Assembly: GCA_964534355.1 (NCBI GenBank)
Contig: CAZHNZ010000125.1
Location: forward strand, 1-11,570
Length of the DNA stretch: 11,570 bases
From: CAXXIC01 sp964534355
Lineage (GTDB): Bacteria > Bacteroidota > Bacteroidia > Bacteroidales > UBA7332
Direction: 5' to 3'
Numbering within the stretch: position 1 is the first letter of the stretch; each line of letters starts with the position of its first letter. Below the pieces are notes generated by a model, which searched no databases, was not told the origin of the DNA, and saw only the letters and a program-made list of their open reading frames with translations. This document shows, piece by piece, positions 1 through 8,115 of this stretch. The position numbers were made by a program, and so were the translations under genes.

Positions 1-3
1 AGG

Positions 4-36
4 AAAAAAAAACGGTATTTCGAAAAAGAACCGTTT
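4..36 (-). terminator. Probable intrinsic terminator of the addB-like transcript
   Basis: An inverted repeat pairs AAACGGT (10-16) with ACCGTTT (30-36) around a 13-base loop. On the minus strand the stem runs into a long T tract, the complement of the A run at 4-12, as expected for a factor-independent terminator. It lies about 117 bases past the stop codon of the addB-like gene, which is rather far. A second, weaker hairpin (CGGTA 138-142 with TACCG 146-150, loop AAA) sits right after that stop but lacks a clean T tract. I see no gene in the rest of 1-152, which is very AT-rich. The stem is short, so confidence is moderate. Confidence 0.42.
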
Positions 37-152
37 GAAATTCAGTGAAAAAATAGACAATTTTGTAATAAAATGATGCTTTTTGAGAGAAAATATAATT
101 ATTTGCGATGCAAAAACACGAAATAAATAAATATGGGCGGTAAAATACCGAC

Positions 153-3032
153 CTATTTCCGGCATATTTCGTTGTAAGCGCAATATGTGCATGATTCTTC
201 TACGCTTGTCTGAGTAAAATTGAATGCGGGATCAAAGATTTCGTCGATACAACTCAGCAGGGCTGCTTCAAAATCATTAGCAAATGGGGCGAAATCATCT
301 ATCCGCTCGTTGGTCGATTTGTCGGGTTTGTAGCGAACGGCTGCATCGAAATTATCAAACAGGTTTCGCAGGAAGTATATCCCCGGCATAACAGCCTGAT
401 TTCCGGCCTGTAATCGATACAAATAGGCGTACAGGAATACCTGCATAACTGCTTTGGGGCGTTTCTTTTGCTCTTTGTCGAACAGCTGATCGATGGATTT
501 GAATTGCAAATCTCCCTGCCCGGTTTTGTAGTCGATAATGCGAATTCCGTTTCTCACCTCATCCACCCGGTCGATAAGGCCTTTTATCTGTACTTTTCGG
601 CCGGTGGGGGTAGTCAGCAGGTTGTGAACAGGCATCTCTGATTGACGGTAAACAAACGGTGTGAGTTTCTTGTCTATCTCGAGTACTTGTTTTACATAGC
701 GTTTCAGCACAGAAGCTATGAGGAAATTGTTGCCCGTTAGTTCCCGTGGTTTATCGCTTTTGAAGATGTATTCGCGAAATGCATTTTCCACTTCGCAGGT
801 CAGTAGCTTATCATTTTTCTGAATCTCGTTCAATGCGTCTGCCTGTATTTGTCTGTTGGCAAGGTTGTTGTACAATCGCTCCATGATGAGGTGAAACATG
901 CTTCCGAACTGACTTGCCTCGGGTGTTTCGCTCACCTCTTCCTCTTCGCGCATTTGCTCTATTTCCTGAAAGTAAAATTTAAGCGGACAGTCGAGATATG
1001 TATTGATGGAACTGGCCGACAGTTTACGCTCGCCCCCCTCGAGAAATCGGGAAAGCGAGAGCTGTATGTGTTCCGATTTGCGTACGGATATCGGGTCGGT
1101 TTTCGATACAGAGATGTCGAAATTAACCTGTTTCTGGTTTATTTTCATTTGATAATGATACCTCATCTGATGTACATACCGGCTTACTTCTCCGGTCTGC
1201 ATACCATCACTGCGGGTATCGTAGAGCATAGTGATGTGTTTGGCCCGGTGTATCATTCTATAATAGTGGTACGCGTACACGCTCTCCTGATGCTCGTATG
1301 TGGGTAGACCGAAACCTTTTCGCAGATTGTAGGGAATAAAGGAATTAGAGGCTGTTTTGAGCGGAAAAACACCTTCGTTCATGGATAAGATAATCAGATT
1401 GTCGAAATCAAGAACGCGGGTCTCTAAAACTCCCATCACCTGAAGTCCGGACAGTGGTTCACCCCGGAAGGGAACACTCACACCGGCAATCAATTTTCGT
1501 AAAAGACGGAAAAATGTGTCGCTGCTCATGTGGGTATTGCTGTTTTGCATGATATCCCCCATGCGGTTTATCGTGATGTAATAATGGTACATAAATTCGC
1601 TCTCCAACTGCGATAAATTATTGGGTAACGACTCGTCCTCTTCATTCTCTGTCTGAATCGCATTATCCTGAATCAAGCGAATGACCTGCATCAGATAGGC
1701 CGGGAAATCGGCATCGCTAAGCAGTGGCACAAAGACCTTCGAAAGCAGTTCGTCTCCCTCAAAATCAGCTGCAGAGAGGTAAATCCGGTTGGTTTCGATA
1801 ATGTTTTTGTGCATTTTTTCGGCAAAAACGGGAGACAAACCGGCAATATACCGATGATTGAGCACCGGGACCAGAAACCGAAAATAGAAAACCGGCACAC
1901 CCTGATGCAACCTCACATGGGTTTGCATGGCAAATATCTGCTCCATCAGTCCGGCCACAGGCGACGAAGCCAGCGGATAACCCATGGTAACATTGATATT
2001 GGTGATAGATTCGGGAATGGAGTAGAGAGTGGGCAACAGCAGTCGCTCGTCGGGCAAAACCACCACGGTGTTGATTGCCTTTGCCGGATCAACTATTCGC
2101 TTGGTTTGTACTAAATTAGTCAATACATCATACACCTGTCTCGATTGTCCGATTGCAGAAGGAATACCAATTAAATCAATAACAGGTTCCTCCGGTTCAT
2201 TCGTGTCAGCCGGCCACTTGAGAGCCGACGGAAACTGACGGGCGTATCGGGTAATAAAGTTGGAAGCTTTGTTGTAGGTATCGGTGAGCCTTGGCGACTC
2301 AATGTCCCAGAAAAACTGAGCGACTCCTCTTTTCTGAATATGCTCAAGCAATATCTCTTCGCTGTGGGTAAGGGCATTTAGCCCTACAAAAATATAGTCA
2401 CAATCGATGAGTTGAAGCTCCTCTTTGCGCAAAATACGCTCGCAAACTTCACGAAACACAACCCCTTCGTACACTGTATTTTGAGCTATTAATTCTCTGC
2501 GAAACGATTCGTAAAGTGGGTAAAGAATTTCCCACGTTGCCAAAAAATCTTCTTTGGTTTTGCCCTCTTTCTCGGGTTGAAAATTAAGCCAGAATTCGCG
2601 AATAGTAGCCACCTGTTCATCCGTGAGACCAGACATCCCGTTGTCTATCTCCTTCAAATCTTTCACGTTTGAAAAAAGCTGTCGGGCATCTGCCATATAT
2701 TTATCCACATCATCGAAATCGTTCAGGATCATCTCACCCCAAAAGACAAATTCGTCGAAGCTCTCTTCGCGTTTTGATAACTGTTGAAACTCGCGGTAGA
2801 GAATAAAAAGCAAATTGATGCGGTCGGCAATTCGGTAAGGTGTAAACTCCCTGAAAAGATCATTTACGGAGATAATTCTGGGAGAAAAGAGCGGTTTGCC
2901 CACCAGGGTAGCCAGGTATTTCTGAAAAAAAATGCCGGCGCGTCTGTTCGGAAACACAAATATTTGGTCGCTAATCGTATCTTTGTAATGTGTAAGACAG
3001 GCCTGAGCCGTCTTTTGTAAGAATGCTTGCAT
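153..3032 (-). CDS. addB: AddB-like PD-(D/E)XK nuclease with degenerate helicase domain (recombinational repair)
   Basis: This 959-residue protein resembles the AddB subunit of AddAB helicase-nucleases, which process double-strand DNA ends for RecA-dependent recombination. The C-terminal nuclease is clear: a GxxxH-like segment FGSMFH (H714), IKGLIDRVDE (D821), the core IIDYKTG (D834, K836) and QVFLYAYL (Q864). Four cysteines, C682 (in DCPLKFYF), C948, C951 and C957, have the AddB spacing of one distant Cys followed by Cys-x2-Cys-x5-Cys, which in that family hold a 4Fe-4S cluster that clamps the nuclease domain. The N-terminal part follows a superfamily I helicase layout, but where a Walker A loop would lie it reads VFPNRRAGIFF (residues 26-36) with no GKT/GKS. 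ATP-driven unwinding would therefore come from a partner. No addA gene lies on either side within the window. The ATG at 3032 is the natural start; the gene is divergent from the response regulator, with 163 bp between them. A stand-alone Cas4/RecB-like nuclease is a less likely reading. Confidence 0.8.
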   Translation of the reverse strand: MQAFLQKTAQACLTHYKDTISDQIFVFPNRRAGIFFQKYLATLVGKPLFSPRIISVNDLFREFTPYRIADRINLLFILYREFQQLSKREESFDEFVFWGEMILNDFDDVDKYMADARQLFSNVKDLKEIDNGMSGLTDEQVATIREFWLNFQPEKEGKTKEDFLATWEILYPLYESFRRELIAQNTVYEGVVFREVCERILRKEELQLIDCDYIFVGLNALTHSEEILLEHIQKRGVAQFFWDIESPRLTDTYNKASNFITRYARQFPSALKWPADTNEPEEPVIDLIGIPSAIGQSRQVYDVLTNLVQTKRIVDPAKAINTVVVLPDERLLLPTLYSIPESITNINVTMGYPLASSPVAGLMEQIFAMQTHVRLHQGVPVFYFRFLVPVLNHRYIAGLSPVFAEKMHKNIIETNRIYLSAADFEGDELLSKVFVPLLSDADFPAYLMQVIRLIQDNAIQTENEEDESLPNNLSQLESEFMYHYYITINRMGDIMQNSNTHMSSDTFFRLLRKLIAGVSVPFRGEPLSGLQVMGVLETRVLDFDNLIILSMNEGVFPLKTASNSFIPYNLRKGFGLPTYEHQESVYAYHYYRMIHRAKHITMLYDTRSDGMQTGEVSRYVHQMRYHYQMKINQKQVNFDISVSKTDPISVRKSEHIQLSLSRFLEGGERKLSASSINTYLDCPLKFYFQEIEQMREEEEVSETPEASQFGSMFHLIMERLYNNLANRQIQADALNEIQKNDKLLTCEVENAFREYIFKSDKPRELTGNNFLIASVLKRYVKQVLEIDKKLTPFVYRQSEMPVHNLLTTPTGRKVQIKGLIDRVDEVRNGIRIIDYKTGQGDLQFKSIDQLFDKEQKKRPKAVMQVFLYAYLYRLQAGNQAVMPGIYFLRNLFDNFDAAVRYKPDKSTNERIDDFAPFANDFEAALLSCIDEIFDPAFNFTQTSVEESCTYCAYNEICRK

Positions 3033-3125
3033 TTGCTTTTCTGTTTTGGGGCTGCAATTTAATAAAAAAAGAGAGACTAATCACCATGAAACTGATTTGT
3101 AATATATATTTCATTCGGTTGCAAC

Positions 3126-3154
3126 GTAGTTTTGACGGAGAATGAGTAGTTTTG
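3126..3154 (+). promoter_or_regulatory. Tandem GTAGTTTTG repeat, candidate -7 boxes or regulator site upstream of the two-component operon
   Basis: The nonamer GTAGTTTTG occurs at 3126-3134 and again at 3146-3154, exactly 20 bp apart (about two helical turns). Each copy contains TAGTTTTG, which fits the Bacteroidota -7 consensus TAnnTTTG. No TTTG-like -33 box stands at the usual 19-21 bp ahead of either copy, so this could be an activator-dependent promoter, a binding site for the response regulator itself, or both. The second copy ends 41 bp before the response regulator start codon at 3196. The repeat is seen directly; its function is inference. Confidence 0.4.
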
Positions 3155-3195
3155 TGTTTGGATATTTTATTTAAATCGAATTAATAGAACAGTGT

Positions 3196-3891
3196 ATGGA
3201 CGAAAACCGTATTTTAGTAGTTGACGATGAAGAGGATTTGTGCGAAATTCTTAAATTCAACCTCGAGAACGAGGGATTTACAGTAGATACAGCCAACTCG
3301 GCAGAGGAAGCTCTTACACTTGATCTTTCGGTCTATTCTCTTTTATTATTGGATGTTATGATGGGAGAGATTTCGGGTTTTAAACTCGCCAATATGATTA
3401 AAAAAGAGCCTCAAACAGCTAAAATACCCATTATTTTCCTCACTGCACGGGATACCGAAAACGATATGTTGACGGGTTTTAATATCGGGGCAGATGATTA
3501 TATATCTAAACCATTTTCAATAAAAGAGGTCATTGCCCGCGCAAAGGCTGTCAAACGCAGAAATCATACTACATCGGCTGAGAGTCGCAAAAAAGAGGAG
3601 TTGGTGAGATACGAAACTTTAATTATCAACCTGAGCCAAAAGAAAACAACGGTAGATGGCGTAGAAGTGGCTCTGACCAAAAAAGAGTACGAAATACTGA
3701 AATTGCTGCTCGGTCAGCCCGGACATGTATTTTCACGCGACGAAATTCTATCGTTGGTATGGACCGACGAAGTGTTTGTACTCGATCGTACGATTGATGT
3801 TAATATCACCCGATTACGAAAAAAGATAGGCATTTATGGTCGGAATATCGTTACCCGCCTGGGCTTTGGCTATTGTTTCGAAATAGACTAA
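3196..3891 (+). CDS. OmpR/PhoB-family DNA-binding response regulator
   Basis: This 231-residue cytoplasmic transcription regulator is the output half of a two-component system. The receiver domain covers about residues 4-121: acidic pocket D10/D11, phosphoacceptor D53 (LLLLDVMM), conserved T83 (FLTA) and K105 (SKPF). A short linker leads to an OmpR/PhoB winged helix from about residue 134 to the end. There the segment LTKKEYEILKLLL, the recognition-helix region with DRTIDVNITRLRKK, and the closing wing VTRLGFGYCF are typical of the family. All catalytic receiver residues are present, so it should be phosphorylated normally. The gene precedes the histidine kinase at 3949 by 57 bp on the same strand, so the two very likely form one operon and a cognate pair. 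The ATG at 3196 gives the expected receiver N-terminus (RILVVDDE). The target genes cannot be told from the sequence, and I do not assign a name such as PhoB or RprY. Confidence 0.95.
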   Translation: MDENRILVVDDEEDLCEILKFNLENEGFTVDTANSAEEALTLDLSVYSLLLLDVMMGEISGFKLANMIKKEPQTAKIPIIFLTARDTENDMLTGFNIGADDYISKPFSIKEVIARAKAVKRRNHTTSAESRKKEELVRYETLIINLSQKKTTVDGVEVALTKKEYEILKLLLGQPGHVFSRDEILSLVWTDEVFVLDRTIDVNITRLRKKIGIYGRNIVTRLGFGYCFEID

Positions 3892-3948
3892 AAGTGCATT
3901 TTATTCACTCTTTCAGTGCAAACGGTTCATACAATAATTTCATGTCGG

Positions 3949-5706
3949 ATGATGCTCAATAAATTTCCTTTTCATAAAAGACTGTTTTTCAGTATTTCAC
4001 TGCTGTTCTTTCTGTTTGTTATGCTCATTACGGTGTTTCAATACAGAAGAGAAAAATCTTTTCGGGAGCAAATGCTCGATGCTACGCTCACCCGATACAA
4101 TACACTTGTGATATATGAAATAAAGAAACATGGCGTATCCGATTCAGTTGTATCGCAGGTAGAGGCTATGCTGGATGTGCCCGAAATGCGTCTTACAATA
4201 ATAGATTCATTGGGAACTGTCTTGTATGATTCAAAAAAACACGACTATACCCGGATGCAAAATCACCTGCACAGACCCGAGATTGATGAGGCTCGCAAAA
4301 AGGGAAGTGGGTATGCTATTCGTTATTCAGAGTCGGTCGATCGCGACTATTTTTATTCAGCACAAAAATTCAACCAATATTATATCCGAACATCCTTACC
4401 TTACAATACCACCACCATTCAGCTGTTGAAAGTGGATCCGTTTTTTATCTACTTTATCATTATTTTATTCTGTATAGCAGTGATTACTCTGCTTCGCTTC
4501 TCTTTTTTATTGGGGAAAAATGTTACCCGGTTACGGGAATTTGCGATTCAGGCAGAGAACAATGAGCCTCTCGACCACGACATAGTATTTGGCCAGGATG
4601 ATATTGGTGAGATTTCTCAAAAATTATTTCGAATCTACAGACGTTTGGTACGTACGCAGTCTGCGCTCTCTATCGAACGGGAAAAACTACACATGCACTT
4701 CCGTTTTTCGCGAGAAGGGTTGGCTATATTTACCAAAACAAGAGAGGAGATATTGACAAACAGTCTGTTTATTCAACACATTAATCTGATTTCAGACAAA
4801 CAACTACAAACTTCGGAACAGGTGTTTGAGCTTCCGGAAATTACACCTATCATTCAGTTTCTGGATGCCCGACTACATGCTGCCGACAACAAAGATGAAA
4901 TTGCATCCAAAGTAATTTCTGTTCACAAAGGTGGTAAATGGTTCGAAATTAATTGCGTTATTTTTGACGATAAGACGTTCGAAATATCCATCTACAACAA
5001 TACACAACAGGAAGAGGAAAACAGATTAAAGAGGCAGTTGACTCAGAATATTTCGCACGAACTAAAAACACCGGTTAGCAGCATCCAGGGATATATGGAG
5101 ACTATTCTCTCGATGCCCGACATGGATCCGGCTAAACGTCAGCTGTTTATCGAACGTTGTTATGCACAAAGCAAGCGCCTTTCTTATCTGCTCAGCGATA
5201 TCTCTATGCTCAATCGAATGGACGAAGCCAATAAACTTTTTGATCGTGAAAGAATTGATATCTCGCACATCATTCGCGAAATAAGCAACGAAACTCAGCT
5301 CGAACTGGATAAAAAAGGTATTCAGACTATCCTCAAAAACATTCCGGATAAGGCCTACATCGAAGGAAATTCATCGTTAATCTACTCCATTTTCCGAAAT
5401 CTGTTCGACAACGCCGGAATCTATGCCGGAGAAAATATCAGCATCGTGCTAAATTGTTACCGGGAAGATGCTCATTACTACTATTTTAGCTTTTCAGACA
5501 CCGGAGTCGGAGTGGCCGAGGAGCATTTAAACCGTCTCTTTGAGCGTTTCTATCGGGTGGATAAAGGTCGCTCGCGAAAGATTGGCGGCACCGGACTTGG
5601 ACTGGCTATTGTGAAAAATGCGGTACTCTTTCACCACGGAGAAATATCTGCAAAAAACAGACCAGAAGGTGGTTTGGAGTTTCTGTTTAGCATCAAAAAA
5701 ACGTAG
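3949..5706 (+). CDS. Membrane sensor histidine kinase (HisKA/HATPase_c), partner of the upstream regulator
   Basis: This 585-residue inner-membrane kinase probably phosphorylates the response regulator encoded just upstream. Numbering from the ATG at 3949: basic N-terminus, TM1 about 12-31 (LFFSISLLFFLFVMLITV), an extracytoplasmic sensor of about 130 residues (32-161), and TM2 about 162-184. A HAMP-like stretch, a PAS-like cytoplasmic region (about 246-355) and a charged linker (QQEEENRLKRQL) follow. The kinase core has all expected boxes: phosphoacceptor H370 in NISHELKTP, N-box N484 with D487/N488 (NLFDNAGIYAG), G1 DTGVGV (D517), F-box LFERF (530-534) and G2 GGTGLGL (546-552). The reading frame is open upstream to a GTG at 3916, which would add 11 residues. 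I prefer the ATG at 3949 (a second ATG follows at 3952) because it places a normal basic leader before TM1. The order regulator-then-kinase and the sensor layout resemble PhoB/PhoR-type or RprY/RprX-type pairs, but the sensor domain is not one I can identify and the signal is unknown. Confidence 0.93.
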   Translation: MMLNKFPFHKRLFFSISLLFFLFVMLITVFQYRREKSFREQMLDATLTRYNTLVIYEIKKHGVSDSVVSQVEAMLDVPEMRLTIIDSLGTVLYDSKKHDYTRMQNHLHRPEIDEARKKGSGYAIRYSESVDRDYFYSAQKFNQYYIRTSLPYNTTTIQLLKVDPFFIYFIIILFCIAVITLLRFSFLLGKNVTRLREFAIQAENNEPLDHDIVFGQDDIGEISQKLFRIYRRLVRTQSALSIEREKLHMHFRFSREGLAIFTKTREEILTNSLFIQHINLISDKQLQTSEQVFELPEITPIIQFLDARLHAADNKDEIASKVISVHKGGKWFEINCVIFDDKTFEISIYNNTQQEEENRLKRQLTQNISHELKTPVSSIQGYMETILSMPDMDPAKRQLFIERCYAQSKRLSYLLSDISMLNRMDEANKLFDRERIDISHIIREISNETQLELDKKGIQTILKNIPDKAYIEGNSSLIYSIFRNLFDNAGIYAGENISIVLNCYREDAHYYYFSFSDTGVGVAEEHLNRLFERFYRVDKGRSRKIGGTGLGLAIVKNAVLFHHGEISAKNRPEGGLEFLFSIKKT

Positions 5707-5708
5707 AA

Positions 5709-6890
5709 TTACTTCCGCTTCAAACGAATAATGCTTATTTCTGGCCCTGCACCAAAGCGCATCGGATAAAGTACATAGCCCGTGCCTTCGTTTACATAGA
5801 TGTGTTTGTCGCCATTCGAATATAAACCACCCCAGTTTTTGTATTTAAACACGGCCGGGGAATAGCGGTATTTTCCCCAGCCAAAGGCCATTTGCCAGGC
5901 ATGTGTATGTCCGGCCAGCGTAAGGTCAATGTTGTAATTCGGCACTACTACCTGCCGCCAGTGTTCCGGATTGTGCGACAACAATAGCTTAAAGGAGTTT
6001 TTATCCACATTTTTCATCGCTTTTTCCAGATCTCCGTATTGGTGAAATGGGGGCTCTCCCCAATTTTCGACTCCAATCAGAGCGATACTATCTTTGTTCC
6101 GTTTTAAGTAGATTGATTCGTTTTTCAATACCTTCCAGCCCATTTGAGCCTGTTTGTCGTAAACGCTTTGCAGATTGGCATCGTGGTCGGATTTGCTTTT
6201 CCAATAGACATAATCGCCGTAATCGTGATTTCCCATCACCGAATAAACACCATCTTTAGCTTTCAGAGTTTTCAAAATAGAGGCAAAACGGTCTATTTCA
6301 TTCGCTTTGGTATTAACTAAATCGCCGGTAAAAAGAATCACATCGGGATGCAAGGCATTGATACGAGTAACCATCTCGTGTATGATACTGTCGGAATGGC
6401 CAAAATTGCCCAGATGTGTATCTGAAAACTGTACTACAGTGTAACTGTCAAATGATGCCGGCAAACGTACAGATGCAATTTCAGCCTCATTCTCTCGAAA
6501 ACAAAATCGACCACCGGTAGCACCCCATACCAACGCTACAACAATAAGCAGTGCCAGTATACCACCTGTGAATGAGAAAGCTTTCGTCTTTTTCAAAATA
6601 ATTTCCGGCCATGAAATAAGCATGTAAGCCAGTTTTGGCACGTAAACCAACAGGTAGAAGTAGATTATCCAGATGTAAGTATTGGAGGTTGCATCAGTAC
6701 CCGGATTGGAGAACTTATACATTAACCAGCTTAGCAGTCCTGCCAGAATCAACGAGATGCCCCAATGAGCACAACGTATCCAATGCGCTTTCGTAAACCG
6801 GCAAATTACCCGTTTGTAGAAATAGAAATCTGTCAATCCATTAAAGACTAACAGAAAAGTGATCATTGTGAAGATTATTCTGGAGGCCAT
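5709..6890 (-). CDS. Membrane-anchored calcineurin-like metallophosphoesterase
   Basis: This 393-residue protein has a membrane N-terminus and a metal-dependent phosphoesterase C-terminus. Hydrophobic segments lie near residues 4-20, 43-59, 72-93 and 108-124, followed by the catalytic domain from about residue 148. The five signatures of the calcineurin-like family are intact: FSDTH (D157, H159), FTGDLVN (D190), MGNHD (N221, H222), LLLSHNPE (H306) and AGHTH (H328, H330). They bind a two-metal centre. The layout resembles YkuE/YaeI-type phosphoesterases. Some relatives act on envelope lipids (Chlamydia LpxG hydrolyses UDP-2,3-diacylglucosamine), but nothing here proves the substrate. It lies 71 bp downstream of trpS on the same strand, and I see no clear -7 box or terminator in that gap, so read-through from trpS is possible. 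Its stop codon is separated from the kinase stop by two bases. The ATG at 6890 starts directly before the first membrane segment. Confidence 0.9.
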   Translation of the reverse strand: MASRIIFTMITFLLVFNGLTDFYFYKRVICRFTKAHWIRCAHWGISLILAGLLSWLMYKFSNPGTDATSNTYIWIIYFYLLVYVPKLAYMLISWPEIILKKTKAFSFTGGILALLIVVALVWGATGGRFCFRENEAEIASVRLPASFDSYTVVQFSDTHLGNFGHSDSIIHEMVTRINALHPDVILFTGDLVNTKANEIDRFASILKTLKAKDGVYSVMGNHDYGDYVYWKSKSDHDANLQSVYDKQAQMGWKVLKNESIYLKRNKDSIALIGVENWGEPPFHQYGDLEKAMKNVDKNSFKLLLSHNPEHWRQVVVPNYNIDLTLAGHTHAWQMAFGWGKYRYSPAVFKYKNWGGLYSNGDKHIYVNEGTGYVLYPMRFGAGPEISIIRLKRK

Positions 6891-6961
6891 TTATGATATG
6901 TTTTTATGTTGTCTGTTGTTCGTTCATATACAGTATGACATTCAACCCAAAACAGAGAAAT

Positions 6962-7951
6962 CTAAAACACCTTAAATCCCATTATTTCCCGTACCTCTTT
7001 TACGGTTTGCTGAGCGCTTGCTTTGGCTTTTTCGGCACCCATTTTAACCACCTTTCTGAGGTATAATTCATCTTTTTGAATATCCAGAATTCGATCTCTG
7101 ATGGGTGAAGTTACAGATATAATATCTTCGGCCAATTGTTTCTTTAAATCGCCATAACGAATTTCGCAGCTATTAAATTTATCGTTAAAGTAGTCGTATG
7201 TATCAGCCGATGATACCACTTTCATAATGGTAAATAAGTTTTCAACCGGTTCTGGTTTCACACTATTCGGTTCGGCTGGTCCCTGATCTGTAACAGCTTT
7301 CATCACTTTCTTACGAATTGCGGCTGGTTCATCAAATAAATACACACCATTTCCTTCTGATTTACCCATTTTTCCGCTACCATCCAATCCGGGTATCTTA
7401 ACCAGTTCCGATCCAAAATTATAGGCTGCGGGTTCAGGGAAATATTCAACATTATACATTGTATTGAATCGACGGGCAAATTTGCGTGTCATCTCCAAAT
7501 GCTGTTCCTGATCTTTACCAACAGGCACCTTATTGGCTTTGTGCATCAAAATATCAGCGGCCATCAGGGTAGGATAGGTGAGGAGTCCGGCATTTACATT
7601 TTCGGGTTGTTTACGTATTTTTTCTTTGAATGATGCGGTTCGCTCAAGCTCCCCGATATACGCGTGCATATTAAGCAAAAGGTAAAGCTCTGCCACTTCA
7701 GGTACATCGCTTTGAACAAATATTGTCGAAACCTCCGGATCAAGCCCGGCTGCCAAATATTCTGACAAAACCTGACGAACATTCTGATGCAATTGAGCAG
7801 GATCGGGGTGAGTGGTCAGAGAGTGATAATCAGCGATAAAAAAATAGCAATTATTTTCGTGCTGCATTTTTATAAAATTGCGCAATGCACCAAAATAGTT
7901 GCCTAAATGAAGATTTCCTGTTGAGCGTATGCCGCTAACTACTGTTTCCAT
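6962..7951 (-). CDS. trpS: Tryptophanyl-tRNA synthetase
   Basis: This 329-residue class I aminoacyl-tRNA synthetase charges tRNA-Trp with tryptophan in the cytoplasm. The length fits the compact bacterial TrpRS. Visible signatures are the HIGH-equivalent GNLHLGNY (residues 12-19), TYPTLMAADIL (125-135), the tryptophan/ATP-site region VPVGKDQEQHLEMTR (142-156), and the KMSKS loop in the form KMGKS (194-198), followed by the usual C-terminal helical tail. The open frame extends upstream to another ATG at 8065. I reject those extra 38 residues: they are Lys/Asn-rich and unlike any TrpRS N-terminus, the family begins at the METVVSGIRSTG of the ATG at 7951, and a good promoter lies between the two starts at 7982-8013. 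The gene is divergent from uvrA and is followed by the phosphoesterase gene. I saw no T-box or leader peptide; the predicted leader is only about 25 bases. Confidence 0.96.
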   Translation of the reverse strand: METVVSGIRSTGNLHLGNYFGALRNFIKMQHENNCYFFIADYHSLTTHPDPAQLHQNVRQVLSEYLAAGLDPEVSTIFVQSDVPEVAELYLLLNMHAYIGELERTASFKEKIRKQPENVNAGLLTYPTLMAADILMHKANKVPVGKDQEQHLEMTRKFARRFNTMYNVEYFPEPAAYNFGSELVKIPGLDGSGKMGKSEGNGVYLFDEPAAIRKKVMKAVTDQGPAEPNSVKPEPVENLFTIMKVVSSADTYDYFNDKFNSCEIRYGDLKKQLAEDIISVTSPIRDRILDIQKDELYLRKVVKMGAEKAKASAQQTVKEVREIMGFKVF

Positions 7952-7981
7952 GCGTTTCTTGTTATTTTCGATTTCAGACCA

Positions 7982-8013
7982 CAAAATTAGCAAAAAAAAT
8001 GCCAAGTCGCAAT
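7982..8013 (-). promoter_or_regulatory. Bacteroidota-type promoter of trpS
   Basis: On the minus strand a perfect -7 box TAATTTTG (complement of 7982-7989) is preceded, after a 20-bp spacer, by ATTG (complement of 8010-8013), a three-of-four match to the -33 box TTTG. This is the Bacteroidota sigma-factor consensus TTTG-N19-21-TAnnTTTG. Transcription would begin near 7976, about 25 bases before the trpS ATG at 7951. That placement excludes the upstream ATG at 8065 as the normal start. Confidence 0.68.
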
Positions 8014-8064
8014 TATTATTTTTTCTAAATAAAACCCGGCTTTTACGGTTTTTGTCTACATCCA

Positions 8065-8096
8065 TTTTTATTGTTGGCTTTAAAGCTGTAATTTTG
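8065..8096 (+). promoter_or_regulatory. Bacteroidota-type promoter of uvrA
   Basis: A perfect -7 box TAATTTTG lies at 8089-8096. A T-rich -33 candidate (TTTT, 8065-8068, three of four bases of TTTG) stands 20 bp upstream. Transcription would begin close to 8103, leaving a leader of only about 13 bases before the uvrA ATG at 8116. The -7 box is convincing, the -33 box weak. No SOS-type operator that I can recognise is present. Confidence 0.5.
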
Positions 8097-8115
8097 CATT
8101 CTTATACGAAATGCA

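Noticed and set aside
849..1307. A 152-codon plus-strand open frame opposite the addB-like gene
   Set aside because: It lies wholly inside a well-supported gene on the other strand, has no recognisable motif, and its composition looks like an antisense shadow.
3916..3948. GTG start that would lengthen the histidine kinase by 11 residues
   Set aside because: An ATG pair at 3949/3952 gives a normal short basic leader before TM1. The GTG cannot be excluded outright.
6891..6961. Separate promoter or terminator between trpS and the phosphoesterase gene
   Set aside because: No CAAAnnTA (minus-strand -7 box) and no hairpin with a T tract were found in this 71-bp gap.
7952..8065. Extra 38 residues at the TrpRS N-terminus
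   Set aside because: The sequence is unlike TrpRS, the canonical start is the ATG at 7951, and the predicted trpS promoter lies within the stretch.
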